DNA of 64,000 bases from Massilia phyllostachyos. Its GTDB lineage: Bacteria > Pseudomonadota > Gammaproteobacteria > Burkholderiales > Burkholderiaceae_D. The first letter of the stretch is position 1; each line of letters starts with the position of its first letter. Under the pieces are notes generated by a model. That model had not been told where the DNA came from. It did not search any database and saw only the letters and a program-made list of their open reading frames with translations. Of this stretch, positions 1 to 9,929 are shown piece by piece. Position numbers and translations under genes: made by a program. The DNA lies in NCBI RefSeq assembly GCF_021044825.1, contig NZ_JAJNOC010000003.1, positions 124,001 to 188,000 on the forward strand, written 5' to 3'.

Positions 1-1002
1 GAACTTCGCCAGCAGCAGGCCGACGGTGTTCACCAGGCACAGCACCAGGAAGCCGAAGGCCAGCCAGGCCGCCAGCTTGCTGTCGTTGCCGACCACCTTC
101 ATCTCTTCCATCCACTCCATCACGTTGTACAGCATGTTCGGCGCATTGCGTTTCAGGCGGCCCAGCTTGCGCTGTTCATTGGCGTAGCTGTCGAGGAAGG
201 ACTGCACCTCGGCGCGGTCGCTGCTCGATTTCGCCTCGATCCAGAACTGCAGCCAGGTGCATTCGGAAGCCAGCAGGGCGGCCCAGCCCGGGTCGCGGCT
301 GCCGCTGCAGCTCATGCTGCCGTTGTGGACCATCTCATGGCGGATCGCGTTGGAGAAGGGGATGAAGAATTCCTCGCCGTTGCCGAAGCGCTGGCCGCCG
401 ATCAGCTTGTAGAAGCGCGGCAGCGGCGCCCAGGTGTCGATCACGCCGACCACGGTGTAGGGCGTGCCCTTCATGCGTACCTGCTTGCCGACCGGGCTGG
501 CGTCGCCGAACAGTTTTTCGGCGATCTCGCGGCTCAGCACCACGACGTCGGCGGCGCGCTGGTCGTCGGCCGCGCTCCACGGCTGGCCGTGCAGAAAAGG
601 CACGTCGAACATGGCGAAGAAATCGCGCGTCGGCGCCAGACCGGTGGAGCTGAAGGCCGGGATGTCGCTGCGCGGCGGTTCGATCGCGACGCCCACGTTG
701 TACATCACGGTGCGGCGCTCGCCGACGCCGCTTCGCAGCAGGTTGTCGGCGTCCGGGTAGCTCAGTTGCCGGTCGTTCGGGCCTTCGCTCGGAACCCAGT
801 TCTCGGGCGAGCCGTTGTCGACCAGCGGCACGAACAGGCGGTCGCTCTTGTGCGGGATCGGGTTGGCCGACATCACGTGCAGGATGGTGAGGGTCGACAC
901 GCTGGCCGCCACGCCGATGGCCAGGGTCAGCACCATCAGCGCGGTCAGCGCCGGATTGCGGCGCAGGCTGCGCACGCCGAGAGTGAAGTAGTAGGAGAAC
1001 AT
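1..1002 (-). CDS. ABC transporter permease, MacB/FtsX-like (C-terminus beyond window)
   Basis: Inner-membrane permease of a tripartite ABC efflux system. The N-terminus (MFSYYFTLGVRSLRRNPA) leads into one membrane helix at about residues 17-37. A large periplasmic MacB-PCD-like domain follows, containing the typical stretch VVLSREIAEKLFGDASPVGK, and a second helix begins just before the window edge, so the FtsX core is missing here. An AAGGAG site lies 9 nt before the ATG. It is last in sight of a minus-strand operon after the adaptor and ATPase genes, 13 nt downstream of the ATPase stop. The substrate cannot be read from the sequence. A second permease may follow outside the window. Confidence 0.85.
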   Translation of the reverse strand, partial: MFSYYFTLGVRSLRRNPALTALMVLTLAIGVAASVSTLTILHVMSANPIPHKSDRLFVPLVDNGSPENWVPSEGPNDRQLSYPDADNLLRSGVGERRTVMYNVGVAIEPPRSDIPAFSSTGLAPTRDFFAMFDVPFLHGQPWSAADDQRAADVVVLSREIAEKLFGDASPVGKQVRMKGTPYTVVGVIDTWAPLPRFYKLIGGQRFGNGEEFFIPFSNAIRHEMVHNGSMSCSGSRDPGWAALLASECTWLQFWIEAKSSSDRAEVQSFLDSYANEQRKLGRLKRNAPNMLYNVMEWMEEMKVVGNDSKLAAWLAFGFLVLCLVNTVGLLLAKF

Positions 1003-1015
1003 GACTCGCCGCTCC

Positions 1016-1720
1016 TTATGCCATGGCCTTGTCGACCAGGGACGGGCCCTTGCGCACCAGGTCCGAGACCTGGCCGTCGATGATGTGCACGTTGCGGTGG
1101 GTGCGCACGGCCAGTTCCGGGTCGTGGGTCACCATCAGGATAGTGGTGCCGGCCGCATTGATCTCTTCCAGCAGCTCCATCACGCCGCGCGCCATCTGCG
1201 TATCGAGGTTGCCGGTCGGTTCGTCGGCCAGCAGCAGCTTCGGGCTGCCGGCCAGCGCACGCGCGATCGCCACGCGCTGCTGCTGGCCGCCGGACAGCTC
1301 GGCCGGGTAGTGCTTCATGCGCGAGGCCAGGCCGACTTTCGACAGCGCGTCCTCGATGCGCTCCTTGCGCTCGCGCGCATTGAAGCCGCGGTAGCGCAGC
1401 GGAACGTCGACGTTGTCGAACAGGTTCAGGTCGGGGATCAGGTTGAAGCCCTGGAAGATGAAGCCCAGCTTCTCGTTGCGCAGGCGCGAACGGGCCGCGT
1501 CGTCCAGGCCCTTCACGTTGACGCCGTCGAGGACGTACTCGCCCGAGGTGAATTCCTCCAGCAGGCCGGCGATGTTCAGGAAGCTGGTCTTGCCGGAGCC
1601 GGAGGGGCCGGTGACGGTGACGAATTCGCCCGGCTTGACTTCGATCTCGAAGCCGCGCAGCGCGTGGGTCTCGATCATGTGGGTGCGGTACACCTTGCTC
1701 AGGTTGGTCATGCGCAGCAT
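1016..1720 (-). CDS. ABC transporter ATP-binding protein (MacB/LolD type)
   Basis: Cytoplasmic ATPase, 234 aa, energising the neighbouring permease. Walker A GPSGSGKT is at residues 38-45. The signature LSGGQQQRVAIARAL, Walker B LLLADEPTGNLD and H-loop VTHD follow in order. The NLD after Walker B is typical of the LolD/MacB/FtsE group. The ATG at 1720 was chosen over an upstream in-frame start because GAGGAG precedes it at good spacing. It sits 25 nt after the adaptor gene and 13 nt before the permease, so the three are probably one transcript. Confidence 0.93.
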   Translation of the reverse strand: MLRMTNLSKVYRTHMIETHALRGFEIEVKPGEFVTVTGPSGSGKTSFLNIAGLLEEFTSGEYVLDGVNVKGLDDAARSRLRNEKLGFIFQGFNLIPDLNLFDNVDVPLRYRGFNARERKERIEDALSKVGLASRMKHYPAELSGGQQQRVAIARALAGSPKLLLADEPTGNLDTQMARGVMELLEEINAAGTTILMVTHDPELAVRTHRNVHIIDGQVSDLVRKGPSLVDKAMA

Positions 1721-1745
1721 GGGATTCTCCTCGTTCGTATTGGAC

Positions 1746-3014
1746 TTAGCGGTTGATCGACACACGGTTGGCGTTGTTGAAGGTATCGGTGCCGGCGACG
1801 ACCACCTTGTCGCCGGGCTGCAGGCCGGACAGGATCTCGACGGCGGAAATGCTGGTGGCGCCCAGCTGGACCGGGGTGCGCACGGCGATGCCGTCCACCA
1901 CCTTGTAGGCGAAGCGTCCGCCCTCGCTCTCCACGAACGGCCCGCGCGGCAGCATCACGACGTTGGGACGCTCCTCGATCAAGAGGCGCGCGGTCACGCG
2001 CTGGCTCTGGCGCAGGCCTTTCGGTTGTTCGCCGTCGAAGCGCACGCGCGCCAGCACCTGGTTCTTCACGACTTCCGGCGACAGCGCCGACAGCTTGCCG
2101 GTCGCTTTCCCGGACGGCAGGGTGATCTCGGCGTTCATTCCGAGGCCGATGTCGGCCACGTACGATTCCGGCACCTCGACCTCGACTTCGAGCTTGGACA
2201 GGTCGACCAGGGTCATCAGGGGCGCGTTGGCGGCGACCACCATGCGGTTCTGGACGTTCAGGGTGCCGATGAAGCCGTCGACCGGCGCGCGCACGGTGAG
2301 CTCGTCGACGCGGCGCTGGGCATTCGCCATCGACAGGCGCTGGCGTTCCAGCTCGTTGACCTTGGTTTTCAGGGCCAGCTGGACGTCGTCGCCTTCCAGG
2401 CTGGCCGCCTGCGCCGCGTGGCGGGCGCGGATCTCGGCCGAGTTCAGGGCGTCCTTGGCCTTCTGGTAGTCGATCTTGGCGATGATGCCGACCTGCGCCA
2501 CGCCCTCGTAGCGCTCGAGGGTGCGCTGGGCCGACAGGCGATCGATTTCGGCGGTGTCGGCTTCCCGTTGCGCAAGCAGCTTCTGCTTGCGCGCCAGGAT
2601 CTGCTGGCGCGCGACTTCGGCTTTCAGCTGCTCGTAGGTGGACACTTCGCGCTTGAGCGCATCGGTGAGGTCGGGCGACTCCAGCTCGGCCAGCACGGCG
2701 CCCTTCTTCACGGTGTCGCCGGCGGCGACCTTCAGGTTGACGGTGGACGGCGCGGTCGAATACAGGGTGGGGCTGACGGCGGCCACGACGCGGCCGTTGA
2801 CCGCGGCGTCGCGCACCAGGGTGCCGCGGGTGACTTCGGCGATGCGCAGGCGGCTCTCGTTGACCGAATGCTCGCTGCTGCTCCAGGCGCCCAGCACGGC
2901 GACGGTGACGGCGACCAGGACGACCGCGCCGCCCACCCACAGGGCGCGGCGCTTGATGGTGTGGACGGGCGCCGGGGTGAGGACGGCGTCTTGTTGTGAT
3001 GTATCGCGGATCAT
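1746..3014 (-). CDS. Efflux periplasmic adaptor (HlyD/MacA-type membrane fusion protein)
   Basis: 422-aa periplasmic adaptor linking the inner-membrane ABC transporter to an outer-membrane exit duct. It has one N-terminal membrane helix (about 24-44), split biotinyl/lipoyl-like beta segments (around NLKVAAGDTVKKGAVLAELE and VRAPVDGFIGTLNVQNR), a coiled-coil hairpin of about 100 residues between them, then beta-barrel and membrane-proximal domains. It is the first gene of the operon with the ATPase and permease. No TolC-type channel gene is nearby. The ribosome binding site before the chosen ATG is weak. Confidence 0.9.
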   Translation of the reverse strand: MIRDTSQQDAVLTPAPVHTIKRRALWVGGAVVLVAVTVAVLGAWSSSEHSVNESRLRIAEVTRGTLVRDAAVNGRVVAAVSPTLYSTAPSTVNLKVAAGDTVKKGAVLAELESPDLTDALKREVSTYEQLKAEVARQQILARKQKLLAQREADTAEIDRLSAQRTLERYEGVAQVGIIAKIDYQKAKDALNSAEIRARHAAQAASLEGDDVQLALKTKVNELERQRLSMANAQRRVDELTVRAPVDGFIGTLNVQNRMVVAANAPLMTLVDLSKLEVEVEVPESYVADIGLGMNAEITLPSGKATGKLSALSPEVVKNQVLARVRFDGEQPKGLRQSQRVTARLLIEERPNVVMLPRGPFVESEGGRFAYKVVDGIAVRTPVQLGATSISAVEILSGLQPGDKVVVAGTDTFNNANRVSINR

Positions 3015-3093
3015 GATGTGTCCAGTAACGACGTGATGCGGTCGTTATTGCATGATCCGTGCCAGCTATTAAGTCATTGATTCATAAGGAAAC

Positions 3094-3124
3094 GGACAGG
3101 CCGGACGAGGTGTCCGGGCTGTCC
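3094..3124 (-). terminator. Strong hairpin downstream of the dehydrogenase-PEBP gene
   Basis: Two 6-bp stems (GGACAG/CTGTCC and CCGGAC/GTCCGG) are stacked with a single G-G mismatch around a 5-nt loop. Read on the minus strand it follows the stop at 3180 and runs into GTTTCCTT, so it may be a weak rho-independent terminator. It also lies about 80 nt upstream of the adaptor gene start, so a regulatory role there is possible. Confidence 0.5.
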
Positions 3125-3132
3125 GCGTGGGG

Positions 3133-3154
3133 GTGTCCGACCGTTCGCGGACAC
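3133..3154. repeat. Second TGTCCG-type inverted repeat
   Basis: GTGTCCG and CGGACAC form a 7-bp inverted repeat with an 8-nt loop, 8 nt from the neighbouring hairpin. Within 3094-3154 the pentamer GTCCG or its complement occurs repeatedly, which is more than a single terminator needs. Confidence 0.45.
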
Positions 3155-3179
3155 GTCGGTATGCGGCTTGTCGCGACCG

Positions 3180-4955
3180 TTATTTAAGCGGCTTCTGCTT
3201 CTGCGCGTAGGTGCCCATCACTTCACCCTTGCCGATCACGTGGCCCTGCATCGCCTGCAGCAGCTGGTCACGGTCCGCGCCCCATGGCACGTCGAGCATC
3301 TTGTCGAGCGCATACACCTGGAAGTGGTAGTGGTGCGGCCTGTCGCCCACCGGCGGCTTCGGCCCCGTGTAGCCCATCGAGCCGCGCGTGTTGCGGCCCT
3401 GGAGCACGCCTTCCGGATCGGTCAGGCGCGGCTGCTCCTGCAGGCCCTCGGGCAGGCTGGTGACGCTGGCCGGGATGTTCCAGGCCAGCCAGTGCACGAA
3501 CGGCGTCATCGGTTTCGCATCCGGGTCTTCCATCACGATGGCGTAGGACTTCGCGTTCGGCACCGCTTTCCACGTCAAGGCCGGCGAGACGCCGTCGGCG
3601 TATTCGCTGTACTTCTGGTCCATCGCGCCGCCCGCCTTGAAGCTCGGCGAGCTGACCGACAGCGTGCCCTGCGACTGGGTCTCGGCACGCTTGTTCGCCA
3701 GCGGCACGTTATTGCCCTTGTTGGCCTGCTGCTGCATCGGGCCGGCAGGCGCCATGGCGGTGAGCTTGCCCGGCTTGCCGGCGCTGTGGGCGACGCGGTA
3801 GATGACGCCGTTGGCATCGTCCGCCATCAGCAGCGAACCGTCCTTGGCCCAGGCCAGGCCCACGGGACGCGCGATGTGGGTCTTGCCGCCGTCGGTCAGG
3901 AAGCCGGTGACGAAAGGTTCGACCGACTGCGCCTGGCCGTTCGCGAAGCGCACCCGCACGATTTCGTAGCCGGATGCCTGGGCGCGGTTCCAGGAGCCGC
4001 GCATGGTCACGAACGCATCGTTCGCGTATTCGGCCGGGAAGCCGCCGCGGTAGCCGAACACCATCTGCATCGGCGCGGCGTGGGCGGTGTAGCCGACCAC
4101 CATCGGCTGGCTGCGTGCTTTCCACTCTTCCTTCTTGATCTCGCCGACCGGAGTGCTCTGCGGGTAGATCTCGCCGCCGGCATAGACGTGCGGCCAGCCG
4201 TACATCTTGCCCATCTCGATCTTGTTGACCTCTTCCGGCTGCTGCTCGTCGCCGAGGAAGTCGATGCCATGATCGAAGGCCCACAATTCTCCGGTCTGCG
4301 GATGCCAGTCGAAGCCGATGGTGTTGCGCAGGCCGCTGGCCCAGATGCTGCGCTGCTGGCCGTCCGGCGACAGGCGCAGGATGGTGGCGTTTTCCGGATT
4401 GCTTTCGTTGCAGGTGTTGCAGGTGCTGCCCACGGTGAGGTAGAGCATGCCGTCCGGGCCGAAGGCGATGGTGCGGTTCGGGTGCTGGCCGGAATCCGGC
4501 AGGTCGCCGACCAGCAGTTTCAGGTCGCCCAAGCGGCCGTCCGGCTTGATGTCGGCGACGAACAGTTCCTTGACGGTGACGAGGTAGAACTTGTTGTCCT
4601 TGATCGCCATGCCGTGCGCGCCGGCGCGGTTGGCGACCTCGATCGGCGCGCCGTCGGCGCGGCCGTCGCCGTTGGCGTCCTTCAGCAGCAGCACGTCGCC
4701 CTGGTCGCGGCGGCTGACGTAGATGTCGCCGTTCGGCGCCACCGTGATGATGCGCGCGTTCTTCAGGCCGGTGGCGAAGGGCGTCACCGTGAAGCCGGCG
4801 GGCGCCTTGATGCCCCGCATGCGCTCGGGCGTGGCCTCGACCTTGTTGGGCTTGAAGATGTTGGCCGTGGCCGATGCGCGCGTGCCGTCGCCCTGCTGGG
4901 CGAAGGCCGCGCTGACCGCCAGGCCGAGTACCGCTGCTGTCGCTGCGCGTTTCAT
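3180..4955 (-). CDS. Secreted sorbosone/aldose dehydrogenase-like beta-propeller fused to a PEBP (YbhB/YbcL) domain
   Basis: 591 aa with a signal peptide (MKRAATAAVLGLAVSAAFAQ). Residues about 30-395 resemble the PQQ-dependent sugar (L-sorbosone) dehydrogenase family: APAGFTVTPFATGLKNAR, GPDGMLYLTVGS followed by a CxxC pair, WASGLRNTIGFDWHP and TMRGSWNR. After a linker, residues about 430-590 form a phosphatidylethanolamine-binding-protein fold with YAIVMEDPDAKPMTPFVHWL and HHYHFQVYALD. Predicted periplasmic. A ribosome site GGGAGAG precedes the ATG. Both domains are common, but usually as separate proteins. Cofactor and substrate are inferred only from family. Confidence 0.85.
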   Translation of the reverse strand: MKRAATAAVLGLAVSAAFAQQGDGTRASATANIFKPNKVEATPERMRGIKAPAGFTVTPFATGLKNARIITVAPNGDIYVSRRDQGDVLLLKDANGDGRADGAPIEVANRAGAHGMAIKDNKFYLVTVKELFVADIKPDGRLGDLKLLVGDLPDSGQHPNRTIAFGPDGMLYLTVGSTCNTCNESNPENATILRLSPDGQQRSIWASGLRNTIGFDWHPQTGELWAFDHGIDFLGDEQQPEEVNKIEMGKMYGWPHVYAGGEIYPQSTPVGEIKKEEWKARSQPMVVGYTAHAAPMQMVFGYRGGFPAEYANDAFVTMRGSWNRAQASGYEIVRVRFANGQAQSVEPFVTGFLTDGGKTHIARPVGLAWAKDGSLLMADDANGVIYRVAHSAGKPGKLTAMAPAGPMQQQANKGNNVPLANKRAETQSQGTLSVSSPSFKAGGAMDQKYSEYADGVSPALTWKAVPNAKSYAIVMEDPDAKPMTPFVHWLAWNIPASVTSLPEGLQEQPRLTDPEGVLQGRNTRGSMGYTGPKPPVGDRPHHYHFQVYALDKMLDVPWGADRDQLLQAMQGHVIGKGEVMGTYAQKQKPLK

Positions 4956-5066
4956 TTTGGTAACTCTCCCTCGTCATGTTATATGGATGTGAAAAGGGAT
5001 CGTGCCAGAGTGTCGCGCGGCGGTATGTGGGCGAACGTACGCAGCCGGTCGCGCCGGCGGGTCAGC

Positions 5067-7427
5067 TCACGGCGCGGCGCTCCGGTAATAGCCCGCGCGC
5101 GCGATGGCTTCCGGCGCGTTGGCGACCTCCCAGGCGATGGCGGCGATCGCCATCGCCGAATACTGCTGGGCGGAGCGGAACGGCAGCACCTTGTCGTAGG
5201 TGTCGGCGACGGTATGGTGCACCTGGCCGTAGTCGAAGTCGGTCAGCACCGAGAAGCGTGGCGTGGGGATGCCGTGCGCGGCGAAGACGATGTCGTCGCT
5301 GCCGGTGCGTCCCGCGGCGCGCTCGCGCGGCGTGTCGTCGATGCCGGCCTCGAAGGCGAAAGCCGGGTGGACGCCGCGCAGGTCCTGCTCGACGCGGGCG
5401 AACACGCTGTTCCAGGCCGACGGGATGGTCATGCCGCTGATGGCGCCGGGACGCCCGTCGCGATTGAGCATCATGACGACGCCGGGCAGGCGGACGGCGT
5501 GCTGCCGGGCGAAGGCCGATGAACCTGTCAGGCCGTTTTCTTCGGCGGCGAAGGCGGCCAGCATGATGGTGCGGCGCGGCTTGATCCCGGCGGCGGCGAG
5601 CAGGCGCATCGCTTCCAGCATGGTGGCGACGTTGGCGCCGTTGTCGGCCGCGCCGGCGGCGCCGTCGAAGCTGTCGAGGTGGGCGCCCAGCAGGACGATC
5701 TCCTCGGGTTTTTCAGCGCCAGGGATGCGGGCCATCACGTTGTGGTAGGCGACGGGCCCCGGGTAGAACCAGTTGCGGATGTCGAATTCCAGCGTCACCG
5801 CTTCGCTTGCGGCCACGCGCCGCCTGATGTCGGCGTACTGCGATTCGGCCAGCTTGATGTCGGGCAGGTTTGGCAGGGCGTCCCAGCTGGTGGGCGCGGC
5901 GGCGCCGGAGGACAGCGGTTCTTCGCCGGCCTGGATGGTGCCCAGGGCGCCGGCCTGCTCGAGCGCGCGCATGATGGCGCGCGGCTGGTGACGGTACTCG
6001 CCATCGCGCCCGCTGCCGCTGCTCAAGCCTCCGATCAGCACCCACTTGTCCCTGAACTGCGCGGCGCGCGCCTGCGCCTCGTCCAGGGTGGCCGGGCCGA
6101 TGACGGCGAGGCCGTGCTGCACGCCTCTGGTGCCGGCCGTGTAGGCGGGCGTCGCGATGCGGAGCAGCTGTTCGACCGGCGCCACCATGCGCGCCGTCCA
6201 CGGACCGCGGTTGAAGCCGAGCGCCACCTGGCCTGCCTCTTCCAGCTCGGCCTCGATGCCCCATTGGCGCAGCTGGCTGCGGGTCCAGGCCGCGGCGTGG
6301 GTATAGGCGTCGCTGCCGGTCATGCGGCCGCCGAAGCGGTTGCTGAGGATGTCGAGCCATTCCATCGCACGCGGTTCGGACTGGCCGAGGGCCAGCATGC
6401 GGCGCACGGCCGGATCGGCAGCGCCGGATGCGTCCATGCCGCTGAACGACGCCGGCAGCGGATCGCGGCCGGACAGGCCGGCGAGGAAGGCGGCCAGCTG
6501 TCCCTTGTCGCGGGCGGCCAGGGCCCGGTCCAGCGCGGGCGAGGCCGGCGCCGCTTGCCGGCGCAGCAGGGTGGCGTAGGCGTGCAGCACGCCGTCCATC
6601 GCGGCGTCGTCGATGGCGGCCTGCTGCTGCGCGGATTCCGGATGGCGGATCTGGAAGGCCATCGCGCTGGCGGTGTACTGGAACCTCAGTGCGTCGCGCG
6701 CCTCCGGGTGGGCGGCGCCCTTGAGCCAGGTGTAGGCGGTGCTGCCATAGTCGATGGACAGGTCGGGGATGGCCTCGACCCAGGCTTTCAGCCAGGCGCC
6801 GTCGCGCTGCATGGCCTCGCGCGGGCGCTGCTGCGCCTCCTGCGCGATGCGCAGCACGCGCGCGCGTTCTTCCGGCGTCGACGGGCCGCGTCCGGCCTCG
6901 CCCGCGGGTTCGTTCGATGGCGCGGCAGCCGGGGCGGGCAGCAGTGCGGCGAGCGGGCGCAGGTCGCGCGCGGCGACCCGGACGCCGGTCACCGGCTTGG
7001 GTTCGTCCTCGTCGGTTTCGACCAGGCGCTGGCCAACCAGCCGGTCTCCCTGTGCCTGCAAGGTCCAGCGGATGGTAACGTCGGCGACGATGTCGCGGCC
7101 ATTGCGGCCGCTGGTCACGCGCTTGCCGCCGTGGGTGAAGACCGCGCCGGCGCCAGTCAGGCGGCCTTCGACCTGGCGCGCCGACGTCACGTGTCCCCGT
7201 TCGTCGAGCCAGGAGATGGTGCCGGCCAGGCCCTTGCCGCTGCGCGTGATGGTGAAGATGCCCTGGCCCATCTCGTCGGTAGTGACGCCGTTGCTGGTGC
7301 TGGCGCCGACCGCCGTCTCGAACCGCCATTGGCCGGCCAGGGTCGATGCGGCGGGGACCTGGGCGCCGGCTGCGCCGGCGGCGAAGAGGGCGAGGCAGAC
7401 GGCGGCAAGCGGGCGGGTGGAGGGCAT
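5067..7427 (-). CDS. Secreted M28-family zinc metallopeptidase
   Basis: 786 aa, exported by a signal peptide ([20 protein letters not shown]). The first roughly 120 mature residues form a beta-rich region with no clear family. A helical region and a PA-like insert follow, then a C-terminal M28 aminopeptidase domain. Zinc-site motifs are visible: GAHLDSF (His583, Asp585), AADNGAN, FAAEENG and QVHHT near the C-terminus. The start was set at 7427 by the signal peptide and an AGGAC site; the same frame stays open far upstream, but only as antisense to metE. The M28 assignment is firm; the substrate is unknown. Confidence 0.86.
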   Translation of the reverse strand: MPSTRPLAAVCLALFAAGAAGAQVPAASTLAGQWRFETAVGASTSNGVTTDEMGQGIFTITRSGKGLAGTISWLDERGHVTSARQVEGRLTGAGAVFTHGGKRVTSGRNGRDIVADVTIRWTLQAQGDRLVGQRLVETDEDEPKPVTGVRVAARDLRPLAALLPAPAAAPSNEPAGEAGRGPSTPEERARVLRIAQEAQQRPREAMQRDGAWLKAWVEAIPDLSIDYGSTAYTWLKGAAHPEARDALRFQYTASAMAFQIRHPESAQQQAAIDDAAMDGVLHAYATLLRRQAAPASPALDRALAARDKGQLAAFLAGLSGRDPLPASFSGMDASGAADPAVRRMLALGQSEPRAMEWLDILSNRFGGRMTGSDAYTHAAAWTRSQLRQWGIEAELEEAGQVALGFNRGPWTARMVAPVEQLLRIATPAYTAGTRGVQHGLAVIGPATLDEAQARAAQFRDKWVLIGGLSSGSGRDGEYRHQPRAIMRALEQAGALGTIQAGEEPLSSGAAAPTSWDALPNLPDIKLAESQYADIRRRVAASEAVTLEFDIRNWFYPGPVAYHNVMARIPGAEKPEEIVLLGAHLDSFDGAAGAADNGANVATMLEAMRLLAAAGIKPRRTIMLAAFAAEENGLTGSSAFARQHAVRLPGVVMMLNRDGRPGAISGMTIPSAWNSVFARVEQDLRGVHPAFAFEAGIDDTPRERAAGRTGSDDIVFAAHGIPTPRFSVLTDFDYGQVHHTVADTYDKVLPFRSAQQYSAMAIAAIAWEVANAPEAIARAGYYRSAAP

Positions 7428-7555
7428 GGGCGTCCTGGTCGGATGAAGTTGACGGAGAGACGGCAGCATAGCCACCGGCATCCTTGTCGATCTTTCCATT
7501 TCCGACGAACGGCTTTCTTGGGCGACTGGATTGCGCGCCCGGCCGATAAACGGTG

Positions 7556-9832
7556 CTATGCGGCTTCGCGCAGCGTCCGCGCCGCCGCCACCATGTTTTC
7601 CAGCGCCGGCAGCACCTCTTCCCAGCGCCGCGTCTTGAGCCCGCAGTCCGGATTGACCCACAGCTGCGCCGGCGGAATGCGCGCGGCCGCCTTGCGCATC
7701 AGGCCGACGATCTGCGCGCGGCTCGGGACGTTCGGCGAGTGGATGTCGTAGACGCCGGGGCCGATGCCGTTCGGGTAGCGGAAGTCGTCGAATGCGCCCA
7801 GCAGCTCCATGTCCGAGCGCGAGGTCTCGATGGTGATCACGTCGGCGTCCATGGCGGCGATGGCCGCGATGATGTCGTTGAACTCCGAGTAGCACATATG
7901 GGTGTGGATCTGGGTCGCGTCGCGCACGCCGTTGGCGGCGATGCGGAAGGACTCGACCGCCCAGTCGAGATACGTATCCCAGTGCGCACGCCGCAGCGGC
8001 AAGCCTTCGCGCAGCGCGGCTTCGTCGATCTGGATGATGCGCACGCCGGCGCGTTCCAGGTCCTGCACTTCGGCGCGGATCGCCAGGGCCAGCTGGCGGC
8101 AGGTGGCGGCGCGCGGCTGGTCGTCGCGCACGAACGACCAGTTGAGCATCGTGACCGGGCCGGTGAGCATGCCCTTCATCGGCTTCTCGGTGAGCGACTG
8201 GGCGTAGGCGGTCCACTCGACCGTCATCGGGCGCGGGCGGCGCACGTCGCCGTAGAGGATGGGCGGCTTGACGCAGCGCGAGCCGTAGGACTGCACCCAG
8301 CCGTTGGCGCTGAAGGCATAGCCTTCGAGCTGCTCGCCGAAGTACTCGACCATGTCGTTGCGCTCGGCCTCGCCGTGCACGAAGACGTCCAGGCCCAGGT
8401 CTTCCTGCGCCTTGATGCAGCGCGCGATTTCGGCCTGCATGGCGGCGCGGTAGCCTTGCGCGTCGAGTTCACCGCGCTTGAATTGCTGGCGCGCCTGGCG
8501 GATGTCAAGCGTCTGCGGGAAGGAGCCGATCGTGGTGGTGGGGTAGCTGGGCAGGTTCAGCAGCGCCGCCTGTTCGGTCAGGCGCTGGGCGTGCGGGCTG
8601 GCGCGGCGGCCCAGGTCCGGCGTGATGGCGGCGACGGCCTGCGCGACCTCCGGCGAGTGCACGCGCCTGGAGGCGCGGCGGCGGTCGACCGCGGCGGCGT
8701 TCGCCAATAGCGCTTCCTGTACCTTGACCCTGCCGTGGTCGAGAGCGCAGGCCAGCAGGCGCAGTTCTTCCAGCTTCTGCACGGCGAAGGCGAGCCAGGA
8801 GCGGATTTCGGGGTCGAGATGCGTTTCGCTTTCCAGGTCCACCGGCACGTGCAGCAGCGAGCACGATGGCGCGATCCACAGGCGCTCGCCGAGCTGGCGC
8901 GCCACCGGTTCAAGCCAGGCCAGGGTGGCGTGCAGGTCGGTCTTCCAGATGTTGCGGCCGTCGACGACGCCGAGCGACAGCACCTTGCTCTCGTCCAGCA
9001 GCGCGATCGCGGCCGCGACTTCGTCCTGCGCGTTGATGGCGTCCAGGTGCAGGCCGGCCACCGGCAGGGCGCAAGCCAGCGCCAGGTTGTCGGCCAGCGG
9101 GCCGAAATAGGTGGCCAGCAGCAGCTTGGGGCCGTGGCCTTGCAGAGCGGCGTAGGCGTCCTGGCAGGCCTGGCGCCATGCCGGATCGAGGTCGGTGACG
9201 AGGGCCGGTTCGTCGACCTGCACCCAGTCGACGCCTTCCGCTTTCAACCAGTCGAGCAGCTGGGCGTACACCGGCAGCAGGGCGGGCAGCAGCGCCAGGC
9301 GCTCGCTCGCATCCTTCGACTTGCCGAGCCAGAGATAGGTGAGGGGACCGATGATCACCGGCTTGGCGCGCACGCCCAGGTCCAGCGCTTCGCGCAGCTG
9401 CTGTTGCAACCGCGTGGTGTCGAGGGCGAAGGTGGTCGATGCGTCGAACTCGGGGACGATGTAGTGGTAGTTGGTGTCGAACCACTTGGTCATCTCGCCG
9501 GCGTGCACGCAGCCGCAGGCGCTGTCACTGGCGGCGCGGCCGCGGGCGACGCGGAAGTACTGGTCGAGCGGCGTGCCGCCGTGGCTGCGGGCGCGAGCAG
9601 GGACATTCCCGAGCAGGAAGCTCGTGTCGAGCACCTGGTCGTAGAACGAAAAATCGCCGACGGGGACCAGGTCGAGCGCGGATTGCCGGGCCCAGTGGCG
9701 GGCGCGCAGCTCGGCGGCCTGGGTTTCCAGTTCGGCTGCGGTGGCGGCGCCCTGCCAATGACGCTCGAGTGCGAATTTCAGTTCGCGGCGGGCGCCGATG
9801 CGGGGGAAGCCGAGGTTGTGCGTGATGGTCAT
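7556..9832 (-). CDS. metE: Cobalamin-independent methionine synthase
   Basis: 758 aa, the usual MetE length. It transfers the methyl group of 5-methyltetrahydropteroyl-triglutamate to homocysteine, the last step of methionine synthesis, in the cytoplasm. The N-terminus [20 protein letters not shown] is characteristic. The zinc/homocysteine site is visible as [11 protein letters not shown] and, near the C-terminus, [11 protein letters not shown]. The ATG at 9832 matches the family start. It is divergent from a MetR-like regulator, the standard arrangement, with an operator-like palindrome between them. Confidence 0.97.
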   Translation of the reverse strand: MTITHNLGFPRIGARRELKFALERHWQGAATAAELETQAAELRARHWARQSALDLVPVGDFSFYDQVLDTSFLLGNVPARARSHGGTPLDQYFRVARGRAASDSACGCVHAGEMTKWFDTNYHYIVPEFDASTTFALDTTRLQQQLREALDLGVRAKPVIIGPLTYLWLGKSKDASERLALLPALLPVYAQLLDWLKAEGVDWVQVDEPALVTDLDPAWRQACQDAYAALQGHGPKLLLATYFGPLADNLALACALPVAGLHLDAINAQDEVAAAIALLDESKVLSLGVVDGRNIWKTDLHATLAWLEPVARQLGERLWIAPSCSLLHVPVDLESETHLDPEIRSWLAFAVQKLEELRLLACALDHGRVKVQEALLANAAAVDRRRASRRVHSPEVAQAVAAITPDLGRRASPHAQRLTEQAALLNLPSYPTTTIGSFPQTLDIRQARQQFKRGELDAQGYRAAMQAEIARCIKAQEDLGLDVFVHGEAERNDMVEYFGEQLEGYAFSANGWVQSYGSRCVKPPILYGDVRRPRPMTVEWTAYAQSLTEKPMKGMLTGPVTMLNWSFVRDDQPRAATCRQLALAIRAEVQDLERAGVRIIQIDEAALREGLPLRRAHWDTYLDWAVESFRIAANGVRDATQIHTHMCYSEFNDIIAAIAAMDADVITIETSRSDMELLGAFDDFRYPNGIGPGVYDIHSPNVPSRAQIVGLMRKAAARIPPAQLWVNPDCGLKTRRWEEVLPALENMVAAARTLREAA

Positions 9833-9888
9833 GGCAATGGTCCTGTTGATGTTGGAGCCATGATAGGTCGGACAACCCATGAATAAAA

Positions 9889-9910
9889 TTGATATGATTT
9901 CATATATCAA
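9889..9910. promoter_or_regulatory. Putative MetR operator between metE and metR
   Basis: TTGATAT and ATATCAA form a perfect 7-bp inverted repeat separated by 8 nt, matching the T-N11-A layout of LysR-type sites. It is 57 nt upstream of metE and 20 nt upstream of the regulator start chosen here. A longer in-frame start for the regulator at 9879 would place the operator inside the coding region, which favours the later ATG. Confidence 0.65.
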
Positions 9911-9929
9911 TCGAATTAATTCATGCATC

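Noticed and set aside
7428-8216. In-frame upstream extension of the M28 peptidase gene to about 1049 codons
   Set aside because: The extension is antisense to metE and only open because of high GC; the signal peptide starts at 7427.
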